Assembly (NCBI RefSeq): GCF_019393635.1
Contig: NC_057863.1
Span: 34,097,857 to 34,161,856 of the forward strand
Direction of reading: 5' to 3'
Length of the DNA: 64,000 bases
DNA from: Dromiciops gliroides
Taxonomy: Eukaryota; Chordata; Mammalia; Microbiotheria; Microbiotheriidae
Both the position numbers and the translations under genes were made by a program. A model generated the notes under the pieces. It did no database searches. It worked only from the letters and a program-made list of their open reading frames with translations, and was not told the origin of the DNA. Every line of letters begins with the position of its first letter. The first letter of the stretch is position 1. Shown in pieces: positions 1 through 10,375 of the stretch.

Positions 1-116
1 TAGTGGCTCCCTATCACCTTCAGGTTCAAATGTCTACTCCTTTGTATGGCATTCGAAGATCTTCAGAGTGTGCCAGGTGCTAGGTAGGGATAATAAGGCC
101 AAAAAATAGGAAATAT

Positions 117-285
117 GGGGCAGCTAGGTGGCACAGTGGATAAAGCAACAGCCACTGGATTCAGGAGGACCTGAGTTCAAATCCGACCTCAGATGCTTGA
201 CACTTACTAGCTGTGTGACCCTGGGCAAGTCACTTAACCCTCATTGTCCCACAAAAAAAGAAAAGAAAAAAAAGGATTTTTTTTT
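117..285 (+). mobile_element. WSINE1-like tRNA-derived SINE
   Basis: It starts GGGGCAGCTAGGTGGC, has the B-box-like GAGTTCAAATCCGACCTC, continues through TGTGTGACCCTGGGCAAGTC and ends in an A-rich AAAGAAAAG tail. It is a non-autonomous retroposon with a tRNA-like 5' half. I could not define a clean target-site duplication, so the right edge is approximate. Confidence 0.85.
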
Positions 286-404
286 TACTAAAGAGCTTAC
301 TTACATTCCACTTAGGGAAAACATGTCCAAAGATAAGCAGATACAAAATATAGGGATTCAACTTGTGATTTCCTTGTTAGAGAATATTCTTGGTTGAAGA
401 AATT

Positions 405-770
405 CCCTTTATCAATGCAGGTTGGTACCTTCTTGGCAAATTCTAGTCTTAGAGTGTTGTCTAGAGCCTAACTTCTTAAATTGTGGGTTGCAACCACATA
501 TGGCATTGTAACTGAATGTGGAGGTCGTGAAAAATTTGGCAACAGCAAAAGGTTATGGATACCTATTTTATATACTTACATACCCAGGGTTGTGTAAAAA
601 TTTCTCAGGCAAAATGGGGTCATGATTGAAAAAAGTTTAAGAAGCCCTGGTCTAGAGCCCTATTAAGTGACTTAAAGTCACATGGCCCATATGTGTCAGA
701 GATTGGACTGGAATCCAGGTCTTCCTGGCATCTGGGCCAAGTCTTTATTGGCTATGCCATGTATTTTGGG
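405..770 (-). mobile_element. old tRNA-derived marsupial SINE, split by a hAT MITE
   Basis: Reading the complement gives a tRNA/MIR-like part and a 3' part corresponding to CAATGCAGGTTGGTACCTTC. The same 3' part is seen at 31955-32140, 32440-32860 and 34195-34600. The copy is interrupted at the sequence GTCTAGAG by the hAT element at 467-649 and resumes after the duplicated site. I do not know the Repbase name. Confidence 0.6.
467..649 (+). mobile_element. hAT-type MITE (family A) with 8-bp target duplication
   Basis: The 183-bp element has imperfect terminal inverted repeats: CTTCTTAAATTGTGGG on the left, and AGTTTAAGAAGCCCTG on the right, which reverses to CAGGGCTTCTTAAACT. It is flanked on both sides by GTCTAGAG (459-466 and 650-657). 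An 8-bp duplication of the form nTCTAnAn is the hallmark of hAT transposase. There is no coding capacity, so it was moved in trans. Confidence 0.75.
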
Positions 771-1649
771 GAGACTCATAAGAGACGCCAAGTAAATATA
801 CAAGAATTTTGAGGAAGGCACTGGGATGATCAGGAAAGGCCTGATGTGAGAGGCTCTTCCAGAAAAACAGACACAACAGGCAGAGGTACACATACCTTAC
901 TGGAAAACCCCATTTCCAAGGCAGCCTCCAGAAGTGTTACACCTCTGGGTAGAAGCCAATCCGAGGGGGACCATTCCTGAGATTTTTTGCTGCATTGCAT
1001 CTGCTGACTTTGGAGAGGGAAGACGGGATCGTAAAGGGGAATGCTGCCACCCAGGCTGACTAGAAAGTCAGTTTGAGCAGAGCAAAATTAATATCTTGAG
1101 TTGCTGATGGTGAAGCTTCAAACGTCCCCTTGACACATGCTCTTGGTTGAAGAAGTAAGCAAGAGAAGGCACTGTTTGGAAGGCTTGGTGCCTGTGCTTC
1201 CTTTGGCTGGAAAAAGAAAATAAAGCACAAACCCCAATTTTTTATGGTCTATAAAAAGTTGCAAAAGGGAAAGCATTATTGGGTAATAAAAGGTGTGTTT
1301 ACGTGCATTCATAAGCAGTGGGCTCAAGGCCAACTCCCATAAATGAGTTAGAAATGGATCTTTGTACTAAGCAATTATGCACACCTTTGAGGTCCTTATT
1401 TCATTTAAAAAGAGAAACAGAAAAGAAGCTGGATTTCTGAAGGCCCCCGGATTCCTTGGCATCTCATGGGCTTATGTGTCCTGAATTGGAAGTCCAGTTC
1501 TTTAAGATTTGGGTTGTAGGAGTGGAGGAAGAATGAATCTTCCGTGTTCCTCTAAGCTAGGATTCGAAGTTGGTCTTTTCCCTTGTTTTTGAGATACTGA
1601 GTGCTCCAGGCTATCTTCGGACTGTCTAGGGTCAACCTGGGAGGACCTT
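771..1649. other. unclassified intergenic or intronic sequence
   Basis: No repeat family, RNA gene or credible coding frame is recognised. Short open frames here have no recognisable product. Confidence 0.5.
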
Positions 1650-1662
1650 CCTCCCCCTCTTT

Positions 1663-1807
1663 TTTTTTTTGCGGGGCAATGGGGGTTAAGTGATTTGCCC
1701 AGGGTCACACAGCTAGTAAGTGTCAAGTGTCTGAGGATGGATTTGAACTCAGGTCCTCCTGAATCCAGGGCTGGTGCTTTATCCACTGTGCCACCTAAGC
1801 ACCCCTC
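1663..1807 (-). mobile_element. WSINE1-like SINE
   Basis: Reverse-oriented copy: a T-run on the left, GGGTTAAGTGATTTGCCCAG, and a right end at CACTGTGCCACCTAAGCACCC. The target-site duplication CCTCCCCCTCTTT is at 1650-1662 and 1808-1820. Confidence 0.9.
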
Positions 1808-1835
1808 CCTCCCCCTCTTTATAACTAATCTAAAA

Positions 1836-2450
1836 AGAATGTAAGCATTTTGAGGGTGGAGGATGTCATCCTTTTGTATTTGTTCCCCTGGTATGTGCTT
1901 GACATTTATAATAAATCTGTTGAGTGATTGCTTCAATCTCTGGGGGGAGGTTTGCAGTGGGCTTTAGCCAGGTACTGCCATAACTTCCACAAAGACCTGA
2001 CCTCCTGCAGTCAATCACTCAACAAGCATATATTAAGTGTTTACTATATGCAACACACTGTATTAAAGACAGGGGATACAAAGAAAGGCCAAACCATTCC
2101 CTGTCCTCAAGGAACTTACACTCTGATGGAGAAGACAATGTGTAAATACTTAGATACAAACAAGATATACAGAGATCTAGAATAAGAAAGTATCCCCAAG
2201 GGTAGTGGGCACATTAAGAATTTAATGTTGTGGGAGCATGAAAACAAGTCTGAATGGGAGGGGGAAAGTCCATAAAGACTAGGTTGTAAAATTGGGGAGG
2301 AGAGAGATTCTGGACACATACAACCTCAGATTGCATGAACTGTCAACTCCTTGCGAGCAGGGATCATCTTTTGCCTTTCTTTGAATCCCCTGCACTTAGC
2401 CTAGTACCTGGCACATAGTAGGCACTTAATAAATGTTTAATAACTGACTA
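1836..2450. mobile_element. three L2 LINE 3'-end fragments
   Basis: 1836-1932 is a plus-strand L2 3' end (gtaagc..., ATAATAAATCTGTTGAGTG). 2005-2325 is a minus-strand copy (CAACAAGCATATATTAAGTG, GGGGATACAAAGAAAGGCC, AAGGAACTTACACTCTGATG). 2335-2450 is another plus-strand 3' end (CCTAGTACCTGGCACATAGT, AATAAATGTTTAATAACTGA). All are 5'-truncated and non-coding. Confidence 0.7.
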
Positions 2451-2679
2451 TGAAAGGCGTCTTCCTTTTTCGTCAAGTTGGATTCAAGTTTCCTTTGTTA
2501 TGTGTCAGTCTCTAAGTCCATATTATAGCTGGAGAAGAAAGTCTATGATTACAATGAAGCTCATGCATCTGGAAGGGGGTGATTAAGGAACTGGAAAGTA
2601 GAAGCCAAATTCTCCTTCCTTTTCTTTTATAATTACTTCATTGACTTCCACTGTATGTCTTGGTGTTTGTGAAGCTCAT

Positions 2680-2870
2680 TCACATACTTTGTCTCCCTGG
2701 AGCCTCACAATTCCTCTGGGGCAGGCAGGGCAGGAATAATTATCTCTATTTTCCAGAAGAGGAAATCAAAACTGGGCAAGATTAGGTGATTTGTCTAAGG
2801 AGATGTGGCAGTCAGTGTCTTGTTCTCCTGATTCCTGATCCATCCCTCTTTCCACTATCCCAAACTAGTA
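2680..2870 (-). mobile_element. MIR-class CORE-SINE fragment
   Basis: It contains the reversed MIR core: a TTATCTCTATTTTCCAGAAG stretch followed by a diverged GATTAGGTGATTTGTCTAAG. It is an old, diverged copy. Confidence 0.55.
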
Positions 2871-2922
2871 TAATGCTCTGTAGACTTCATGGTCAATTCA
2901 TCAGAAAGTAAGTATTGACTAG

Positions 2923-3294
2923 TGTAATGATTGGAATGACACCACCTGCTGGAGACTTACTGTAGAAAAGTTCCGCCATGAAAGGAAGGTCTTTGAGGGC
3001 AAGAACATGCGTCTTTTCTTTGGCGTCAGGAAATGACATTTGCTAGTGGGAGGAAGAAGGAAGAGACTGGCGCTCTGTCTCTTTCTCTTTTCCTGGGGTC
3101 GCTGGTGGAGAAGGGAGCTAGAAATGCACTCTCCCTTTAATAGATAGGAATCTAGGCCTTTTCTTCTCTCTTTACCAAATTCTTATTCTCCTTAATAAAT
3201 GCTTAACAGTCTAACTCTTGCTAAAGCTTATAATTTATTGGTGACCACTCATTAAATATTTTAGACAGTATAGCTAGAATTTTAGCCCTTAACA
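2923..3294 (+). mobile_element. solo LTR of an endogenous retrovirus
   Basis: This 372-bp unit begins TGTAATGATTGGAATGAC and ends AGCCCTTAACA, so it has TG...CA termini. It is flanked by the 4-bp duplication CTAG (2919-2922 and 3295-3298). A polyadenylation signal lies in CTTAATAAATGCTTAA, about 95 bp before the 3' end. No internal viral genes flank it, so it is a recombination-derived solo LTR. A 4-bp duplication fits class I (gamma-like) integrases. Both arms of the palindrome at 57542-58151 belong to this family. Confidence 0.85.
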
Positions 3295-3383
3295 CTAGTA
3301 TGGAAGAATTCAAGGATATATAAGACCTGTGAGTCTGTGATCTTTTTTAGACAACCAGACTAACTAAAACCAGTTGTCTAAAC

Positions 3384-3600
3384 CAATGGTATGAAGCTCA
3401 AATAGTAATGGTGGCCACTAAACACTACATAAGAAGAATCCCTTTGGGGTGCATGTTGATTTAGAAAACCACATTTTAACATTAGCATGTTCTATTGTAT
3501 TTTAAAACTTATTTTGTTAAATATTTCCCAATTATATTTTGATCTGATTTGGGCTTTACAGGAATATTGTGACTGGTGGGGCATGTATTTAACACCTCTG
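3384..3600 (+). mobile_element. hAT-type MITE (family B)
   Basis: The 217-bp element starts CAATGGTATGAAGCTCAAATAG and ends TTTAACACCTCTG. The near-identical 8-bp flanks are GTCTAAAC (3376-3383) and GTCTAAAT (3601-3608). The middle carries TTTGTTAAATATTTCCCAAT, shared with the copy at 34328-34500. It is non-autonomous. Confidence 0.75.
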
Positions 3601-3609
3601 GTCTAAATT

Positions 3610-4190
3610 ACCTCTTATAAATTCAAAATTGATTTTCTAAGCTCAAGTGTTAAGACTTTGCGTTCATTCATATCAAACATTTGCCCAATGTTTGGGCCTG
3701 TTGGGATCATTTTGAGTCCTGACCATCATCCACTCACTGTACCAGCTGTTGCTCCTGTCTTTGAGCGGCCTAAAAATTAGATAAGGATGCCACCTTTGGC
3801 TTTACCCAAGACCTCAATAAAAATGTTAAGTAACACAGATCTAGTCCTTGGCCCAGTACTGAAGGAGGAAAAGTTTACGTGAAGTGTTTTGTTGTATTCT
3901 GTCCTTGCCACAGATCCCTGACTCTTAATTCTCACCCCTCTCATTCATGAGGATGTAGCTGGGATCCTTTCCAAGGCAGCCTTTCCTGATGAGATTTTCT
4001 GTTCTTCCTGGGCTTGATTGGGCTGCCCTTCCAGTGGCTTTTCTCCTAGACTTCTTGTTATAAAGGGACATTATGTAAAATACATATATTTAAACTAGTT
4101 TTAAACAAAACAAAACAAAACTAGTTTAAACAGAAAGGTGCTTTAATGGCTCAATTATCCCCTTTGAGATCATGAGAGCAATATCAGCAC
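3610..4190. other. unclassified sequence with a small hairpin
   Basis: No gene or repeat family is recognised. The only structure is the perfect inverted repeat annotated at 4089-4130. Confidence 0.5.
4089..4130. repeat. 14-bp perfect inverted repeat (hairpin)
   Basis: The arms TTTAAACTAGTTTT (4089-4102) and AAAACTAGTTTAAA (4117-4130) are exact reverse complements, separated by a 14-base AAAAC-rich loop. It could be a remnant of a MITE terminus or a replication-slippage product. Confidence 0.8.
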
Positions 4191-4194
4191 ATCC

Positions 4195-4740
4195 TGGCCC
4201 CCGTTACTTACAAGACTGTGTTCTGGGAGAATCACTTAACCACTGTGAGCTTCAGTTTCTTATTCTATAAAAAAGGGATAAGGACACAAGGAGTTTGTGA
4301 GGACCAATTAGGATAATGGTTGTAAAGGACCTTGTAAACCCTAAGATGCCATAGAAATGCAAGTGGCATTTGTAGTCGCCATAATGGACCTGGAGGGAGC
4401 AAGATCTGAGGTTAGTTTCTGCCTCAGACATTTACTAGCTGGGTCACCCTTTGGAAAATTTGACCTCACCTGGAGGTCTTCAAATCAAGGTTGGATTGTA
4501 GGCATGTTGTAGAGGAGATTGAGTCTAGGTGGTATATAGGATACCTTGAGCCAGGAGGACCTGAGTTCAAATGTGACCTCAGAAGCTTGCTTCACCTTTG
4601 TGTGCCTCAGTTTTCTCGTTTGAAAAATGGGCATAATAATAGTACCTTCCTCTCTGAGTTGTTATGAGGATAAAATGAATTGATATTTGTAAAATGTTTT
4701 ACAAACCTTAAAGTCCTATATAAATGTTGATGATTATGCT
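4195..4740 (+). mobile_element. cluster of MIR/tRNA-SINE and CR1/L3 fragments
   Basis: There are two MIR-like plus copies: ATCACTTAACCACTGTGAGC at about 4230, and CCTGAGTTCAAATGTGACCTC at about 4560 running to TAAAGTCCTATATAAATG. Between them, 4468-4530 resembles the CR1/L3 3' region (CTGGAGGTCTTCAAATCAAG). Confidence 0.6.
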
Positions 4741-4861
4741 TCTAAAATTATTTTTAACTCTGAAATTCTGTGAGTCTGTGAACCCTGGCTTGAAAGAGCA
4801 GACAGTCTACGTTGGGGAGAGAAGTCACAGGAATGGCATGCTAGATCAGGAAAGAAGGCAG

Positions 4862-4946
4862 TCTCAACTGATCAGTCAACAAGCATTTATTAAATGCTTA
4901 CTATCTGCCAGGCACTGTGGTAGGGGCTGGGGAGACAGAGATAAAA

Positions 4947-4978
<32 letters not shown>
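4862..4978 (-). mobile_element. short L2 3'-end fragment followed by (TG)n
   Basis: CAACAAGCATTTATTAAATG and GCCAGGCACTGTGGTAGG identify a minus-strand L2 end. It runs directly into a (TG)n tract at 4948-4978. Confidence 0.7.
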
Positions 4979-4981
<3 letters not shown>

Positions 4982-5140
4982 CTGTAAAACCAAAAGAGAG
5001 CTTAGGTCTTCTAGTCTAACCTTCTTATTTTACCTATGAATAATTGGCCAAGAGAAGTCAGGTGGTTAGCCCAAGGTCACCCAGAAATAAGTAGCAGAAC
5101 CTGGATTCAAAGCAAGATCCAGCCTTATCCTATATTTGCA

Positions 5141-5214
5141 TGAGAGAGACAGAGACAGAGACAGACAGAGAGACAGGGAGAGACAGAGACAGAGACAGAG
5201 AAACAGAGAGAGAC

Positions 5215-5301
<87 letters not shown>
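5141..5301 (+). repeat. polypurine (GAGACA)n/(GA)n microsatellite
   Basis: About 160 bp of GAGACA variants resolve into a pure (GA)n tract from about 5226 to 5301. Open frames across it are artefacts of the repeat. Confidence 0.95.
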
Positions 5302-5303
<2 letters not shown>

Positions 5304-6500
5304 CACTTTAAAACCTATTGACCCAACACTTTGACTCCTAACCTCCAATGACTATCTCCGGTGGAAGATTTTGATAAGGTTTCATGCAGAGCTAATGTAT
5401 CTCTTATAACCATAGATATTCTTTTCCCACCCTAAAGGAGAAAAAACAAGGACACAGATGCCTACTATCTTAGCAAGCTGACCCCATGTAGCCATAACTT
5501 ACATGATCCTCCCCTTATGCTACAAAATGCTAGAAAGATTTCTTACTTTCCTGTCCCCAACAACCTATCTCTCCAGATTGATAGCAAGGGCAGACAGAAA
5601 TCTGACAGCAAGAGAGAGGCTCATTGGTACAGCCCTCCATAATAAACAAGAAAAGGAGGGAGCTTCTGCATAAAAGCACTTGAGGGAAAGAAGACGGATT
5701 TACCTGAAACCTTTAACAAAAACATCCTCAAAATGGTGTCTTCTGGAAAATAACCAACACAGTCTGTTATAAATATTTTTCAACCACAACTGTGAATGGG
5801 GCTCCTTCCCTTGGCTCTATTCTGCAGGTAGGCTTGGAGGTACAGAATTTTTAATAAGGAATTCTTTGACTAGGAGGCAGAGTGGACACATATATCTTTT
5901 TGGGTAGTTTCTGGAGATGATTTTAAAAAAAGGAACATCTCTTCCACCCTAACCCCTGACAGAGTCTTGCCATTTCCCCATTGAATTGTATACCTCAGGA
6001 AAGGTAAGTCTAGGTGGGTATTGACTATTCTTCATGAGAGGCAAGGGATAGGTATATCTGAGGTCTTACAAATTTGCTAGTCATGGTCAGTTTCCTATAG
6101 AGATGCCTCCTCTAAGGTAAAATCCATCTGGGAAAGGGGATCCATGGGGAAAGCTCATTAGGTAATCACCAGGTGCCTTCAGGTTTTATTCTCCAGAGAT
6201 GAATGAATGAGAAGAAAAGGACAACCATGGTGGAATCAATAATAGATAGCATGCTCCTGAAGATTCCAACACACACAAATATGTGTGCATGTGCATATGT
6301 GGTTTTATTTCACTTATTTAACAGTAGAAGGACCAGGTGTGTCAATTGAAGCAAACATTTGTTCCTTTGAGATATTCTTAAATTCCAGCCCTTAGCTGCT
6401 TTCTCTGCAACCTTGGAAAAAAGGATAAATCATGTGGTTTCATTAAAGTGATTTCTTTCTTGCATGGATTCTCATTATAAGCCAATCCATGAATGGGAAT
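5302..6500. other. unclassified sequence, no gene seen
   Basis: No recognisable repeat family or coding frame. Moderately AT-rich, with no long open frames. Confidence 0.5.
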
Positions 6501-6659
6501 TCTTTTTTTTTTTTTTTTTTTTTAGTGAGGCAATTGGGGTTAAGTGATTTGCCCAGGGTCACACAGCTAGTAAGTGTTAAGTGTCTGAGGCCGAATTTGA
6601 ACTCAGGTACTCCTGACTCCAGGGCCGGTGCTCTATCCACTGCGCCACCTAGCTGCCCC
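6501..6659 (-). mobile_element. WSINE1-like SINE
   Basis: It has a long T-run at the left, and GTGCTCTATCCACTGCGCCAC then CTAGCTGCCCC at the right. The target duplication TGAATGGGAAT is at 6490-6500 and 6660-6670. Confidence 0.92.
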
Positions 6660-6957
6660 TGAATGGGAATCCTTTAGGATAATAAAACAATTTTGGACAG
6701 AAGTGGCATAACTTACTGAATGGGGCTGTGATGATTAAAAATATGAGAGACATAGTTTCTGGGTAATTTAGTCATTTTATTAATAGGACAGCAAGTTATT
6801 AATAAAAGGATGGTCATTTGGTTGTCTCTCTGAGAGCAAAGACCCCTGATAATGATGGGGTCACACTTTATATACCTTTTAACTGTAGGAAGTCCATCAT
6901 ATAGCAATCAAATCTAATTGGTTGACACGATTTGGAGATATATTATAATGAAGTCTG

Positions 6958-7102
6958 TGGGGGCAGCTAGGTGGTGCAGTGGATAAAGCACTGGCCCTGG
7001 ATTCAGGAGGACCTAAGTTCAAAACTGGCCTCAGACACTTGACACTTATTAGCTGTGTGACCCTGGGGAAGTCACCTAGCCCTCATTGCCTCCCCCCCCC
7101 AC
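6958..7102 (+). mobile_element. WSINE1-like SINE
   Basis: Plus-oriented; its tail has become a C-run (about 7093-7100) instead of A-rich. The duplication AATGAAGTCTG is at 6947-6957 and 7103-7113. Confidence 0.92.
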
Positions 7103-7331
7103 AATGAAGTCTGGGGATACATGACTCAGGTCACTCAACTCTTGGCAAGAATGACATCAGAGAAAGAATGAAGATCAGAGCAAAATAGTTTCCACCTAGG
7201 TGTGGTCCTACAGACCAAATCTCAGCAGAAGAGTCCTTCAGCTATGTTGACAAAAGGATACGTCTCCACCAAGACTCCTTTGTAAGCCTAGACCTGGTTT
7301 GAATATTACTTTCAATGAGAACTTGCTTTTG

Positions 7332-7333
<2 letters not shown>

Positions 7334-7379
<46 letters not shown>
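7334..7379 (+). repeat. (TG)n microsatellite
   Basis: About 23 uninterrupted TG units. Confidence 0.97.
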
Positions 7380-7383
<4 letters not shown>

Positions 7384-7459
7384 AAGGACTAAGAAGTGGA
7401 GATCATTGGATCCCCCAAATATCAGTTATTAATAATTATTTCTCACAGGACACTGGACC

Positions 7460-8170
7460 TAGACTCAAGAAGAATTGGGTTGATACCCTACCTTGGTCAA
7501 CTCATTTAATCTCTCTGTGCCTCAGTTTCCTCATGTAAAATAAGAAGATTGGACTTGTGGTCTCTAAGGTCCTTTCCAAGTCTAAATCAAATATCCTATC
7601 ACCTGATGTCCAGCAAACTTGAAGGAGGTCAAGATTTATTAAGCCAGAATAGCAAATTTGACTGGACCATAGAGTATAGAAAAGGGATATAAAAGTGGTG
7701 GTGGTTGGGCAGAAGGGTGTGAAGGGTTTTAAAGTCAAACATATTTTAGCCTAGAGGCAGTAGGGAATAACTGGAGCTTCTTGAGTAGAGGAGTAACATT
7801 GTCAGACTTCCACTTTAGGAAAATAACTTTGGGAGGAATGTGAAAGATCATTTGGAGAGAGGAGACCTCGGGGCAGGGAGACCAGTTACTAGGCACTAGT
7901 CCAGGTCAGAAGGGATGAGGTCCTGAACTCCTATGGTGCTTGTGTGAGAAGAGAGAAAGGGATAATATTTGTATTTGTGAAAGATGTTGTAGGAGGAGAA
8001 ATGACCAGACATAGGAACTGATGTGATATGTTGGGGGTGGGGAGGAGGGAGAACAAGGAGTCAGTGATAACACTGAGTTTGCAAACCCAAGTGATTGGAA
8101 GGATGTGGTGTCCCTGACAGGAACTGGAAGTTCAGAAGAGGGGGGTAAGTTATGTGGGAAAGATAATGAA
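7460..8170. mobile_element. MIR fragment then minus-strand L2-like repeat
   Basis: 7460-7600 carries CTCTGTGCCTCAGTTTCCTC (MIR, plus). From about 7610 to 8170 the text GGCAGTAGGGAATAACTGGAG, AGGAAAATAACTTTGGGAGG and TCAGTGATAACACTGAGTTT follows the same long dispersed repeat seen at 51020-52350 and 54906-55830, which begins with an inverted L2 3' end in those copies. Confidence 0.6.
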
Positions 8171-8179
8171 TTCATATTT

Positions 8180-8840
8180 GGATAACCAATCCATATGCTT
8201 TCCTATTTTGATCAAATCTTCATGAGAACATTCTCTGCATGAATCAATGAAAATGTGAGAAATGATGATGGTGGGGAAGGAGGCAGACTCCCCCGACCAA
8301 TTTTCTATCACAGACCACATCTTTGGTGTCACACAGCTCACTGAGAGGTAAGAGAATATGATTCCTTTTTTATTGCTTGTTGATTTTTCAAAAGCATTTG
8401 GCAAGCAGAGAAAAATGAAGCCTTGAAAGTTGAGCTGAGACAAAGCATCTCTCAGTCATATGTCATAATGATACAGTATTCGATGACAGATGCACCTGCA
8501 GGGGTGAAGCAGCTTCATATCCACTGAGCAGCACATCCTGTGAGCTAGTCAACAGGGAGGCATTTTCCAAAGGTTTTTGCCCATGTTCTGGAAGATGCCT
8601 TAGGTGAAGTTCAGGGAAAATGGGTTCCTGATTGATACCATTTAAAGTCTAACCTGAGATTAGATAAACTGGAAATGCCATGGTTGTGGTGGATGAGGCC
8701 CCCTTAATATATTATTCAAATCAATGGAGGTCAGTTAGTTCATTAATCAGATGAACCCAGAAGGGTTTGAGAAAATATTGGATAAGAATTGCACAGGACA
8801 GAGAAAAAGAGAGCATTTTATCTTCAAATATCACAGAATC
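8180..8840. other. unclassified sequence
   Basis: No confident repeat or gene. A 97-codon minus-strand open frame here has no recognisable domain and starts from no evident promoter context. Confidence 0.5.
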
Positions 8841-8844
8841 TCAG

Positions 8845-9130
8845 GCTTGAAAGGGATGTCAGTGGGCATCTGGACCAACTCTCAGCTGCCCAAGACTCTT
8901 TTCTGAAATCTACCTGATGAATGGGCAACCAGCCTTGTCTTGAAGCCTGCCAGTGAGGGGGAACTCATCATCTCCCAATTGTTAGAAAGTTTTTCCTCCC
9001 CCTAATGTCTAAACTGGTCTCTTGGAAGCTTCCTCTCCCCCCTCTAGGTCTGGCCCCCTGAAATCAAGCTTTACAAGTTTATTGACTTCTCCCTACTTTC
9101 AAACGTTTGAAGATAAATTTTCACCTTATA
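8845..9130 (-). mobile_element. CR1/L3-type LINE 3' fragment
   Basis: It reads CCTTGTCTTGAAGCCTGCCAG, GAGGGGGAACTCATCATCTC and GTTAGAAAGTTTTTCCTCC. This is the reversed 3' region familiar from CR1/L3 elements. Confidence 0.7.
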
Positions 9131-9219
9131 CCTCATGGTACTTTCCATGGAAGTCATTCTCACAGATGACCCTTGAACTCCATCCCCTAAACCTCTAAGC
9201 CCCTGCCTAATTTTGGACC

Positions 9220-9650
9220 TCAATTCAATTTAATTCAATGTACCATCCAAAGGATTTAAGTGCCTGCTATATGCCAGGCACTGTGCTAGGCATTGTGGAT
9301 ACAGACATAAGAAGGAAACAAACTCTCCTCCCAAGGATGTTAGAGTGAGAGGACATCTTTTTTTTTTTGTCATAGGAAAATAGGGCCATAGATTTAGATC
9401 TGGAAGGTGCTGTAAAGGCCGGATCCTTCATGTTCCAGATGAGGAAAGAGAGGCTCAGAAATCAAAAAACTTGCCCAGAATCACACAGTTAGTTAAATGT
9501 CAAAGGTGGAATTTGAACTCAAGTCTTCCTGACTCCAGCAACAATATTCTACTCTCTCATTTTGTAGATAAGAAATCTGAGGGTCAGACAAGCTGAATGA
9601 CTTGGCCAAGGTCAGTCAAACCAAGCAAATGCAATGCTTTTTAGATTGTA
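9220..9650. mobile_element. L2 3' end (minus) plus MIR3-like fragment
   Basis: 9240-9350 has TGCCAGGCACTGTGCTAGGC (L2, minus). 9370-9545 has ATGAGGAAAGAGAGGCTCAG and GTGGAATTTGAACTCAAGTC (MIR3-like). A second MIR piece lies at 9550-9650. Confidence 0.65.
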
Positions 9651-9654
9651 TTAT

Positions 9655-9910
9655 GCTGCCTGAATTCAATTCAATAAACAGGTGCCAAGCACTTGGTAGT
9701 CTGAGTGCAGAATACTATGCCAGGCAATAGGAAGGATACTGCTTTGATAAGACAATTGTCTGGCCTGAGAAGTATCTAGAAGTGTAATGGGTCTCCAAGA
9801 AAGGTAGTAGGTCCTCTTTCATGGAGGTTTTCAAATAGCCTGGGTGACCATTTGTAGGATATGTGATTGTGGGGATGCCTTCTTCAGTTGGGTTGGATTG
9901 GATGACCTCT
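9655..9910. mobile_element. short L2 piece and CR1/L3 3' fragment
   Basis: 9655-9730 is an L2-like start (CAATTCAATAAACAGGTGCC). 9785-9910 reads CATGGAGGTTTTCAAATAGC and GTTGGATTGGATGACCTC, the plus-strand CR1/L3 3' end. Confidence 0.65.
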
Positions 9911-10024
9911 ACCAACCCCTGATTCTGATTCCGATTCATGGATCTGGATTAGTGAAGGGAATTCTCACACTGATAAATTCACGTAGGTCAAAGTATTGAG
10001 CCCAGTTTCCCAAATAATTAAATG

Positions 10025-10375
10025 TTGAAGTCAGAAGGGTACTGAAAGGCCACCTGATCAAATTCTTCCATTCCACTGAGTAAGAAACAAGGGCTGCAGA
10101 AGTGGGCTTGCCCAATGTCACATGGCTACCGAGTAGAAGAAATGGGCACTAAAGCCCATGTCTGCTCAGTGCTATCCTGGGGCTCTTTCTGCTGCACCAG
10201 GATGCCTTTGCGGTTTAGCTACTTTTATGGAGTTTCTTTAACCTTATTCATAAATTGGTTGGTTGATTCAATAAGCACTTATTAAGTGCCTGGTAAGTGT
10301 CAGGCACTTAGCATAAAGAAAAAAAAAGCCACTGTCCTCAAGAGCTCACATTTGCAGGTAGAGTCCTAGATGTAC
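10025..10375. mobile_element. MIR3-like fragment and minus-strand L2 end
   Basis: 10030-10200 carries a diverged MIR3 with CTTGCCCAATGTCACATGGC. 10255-10375 has AATAAGCACTTATTAAGTGC and TGTCCTCAAGAGCTCAC (L2). Confidence 0.6.

Noticed and set aside
117..260. tRNA gene call in SINE heads
   Set aside because: Only the internal-promoter-like half is tRNA-like; no cloverleaf with a usable anticodon arm. They are retroposons.
128..397. 89-codon frame, and many frames containing a GGPEFKS-like string
   Set aside because: These repeated peptide strings are translations of the WSINE1-like SINE in either strand, not a protein family.
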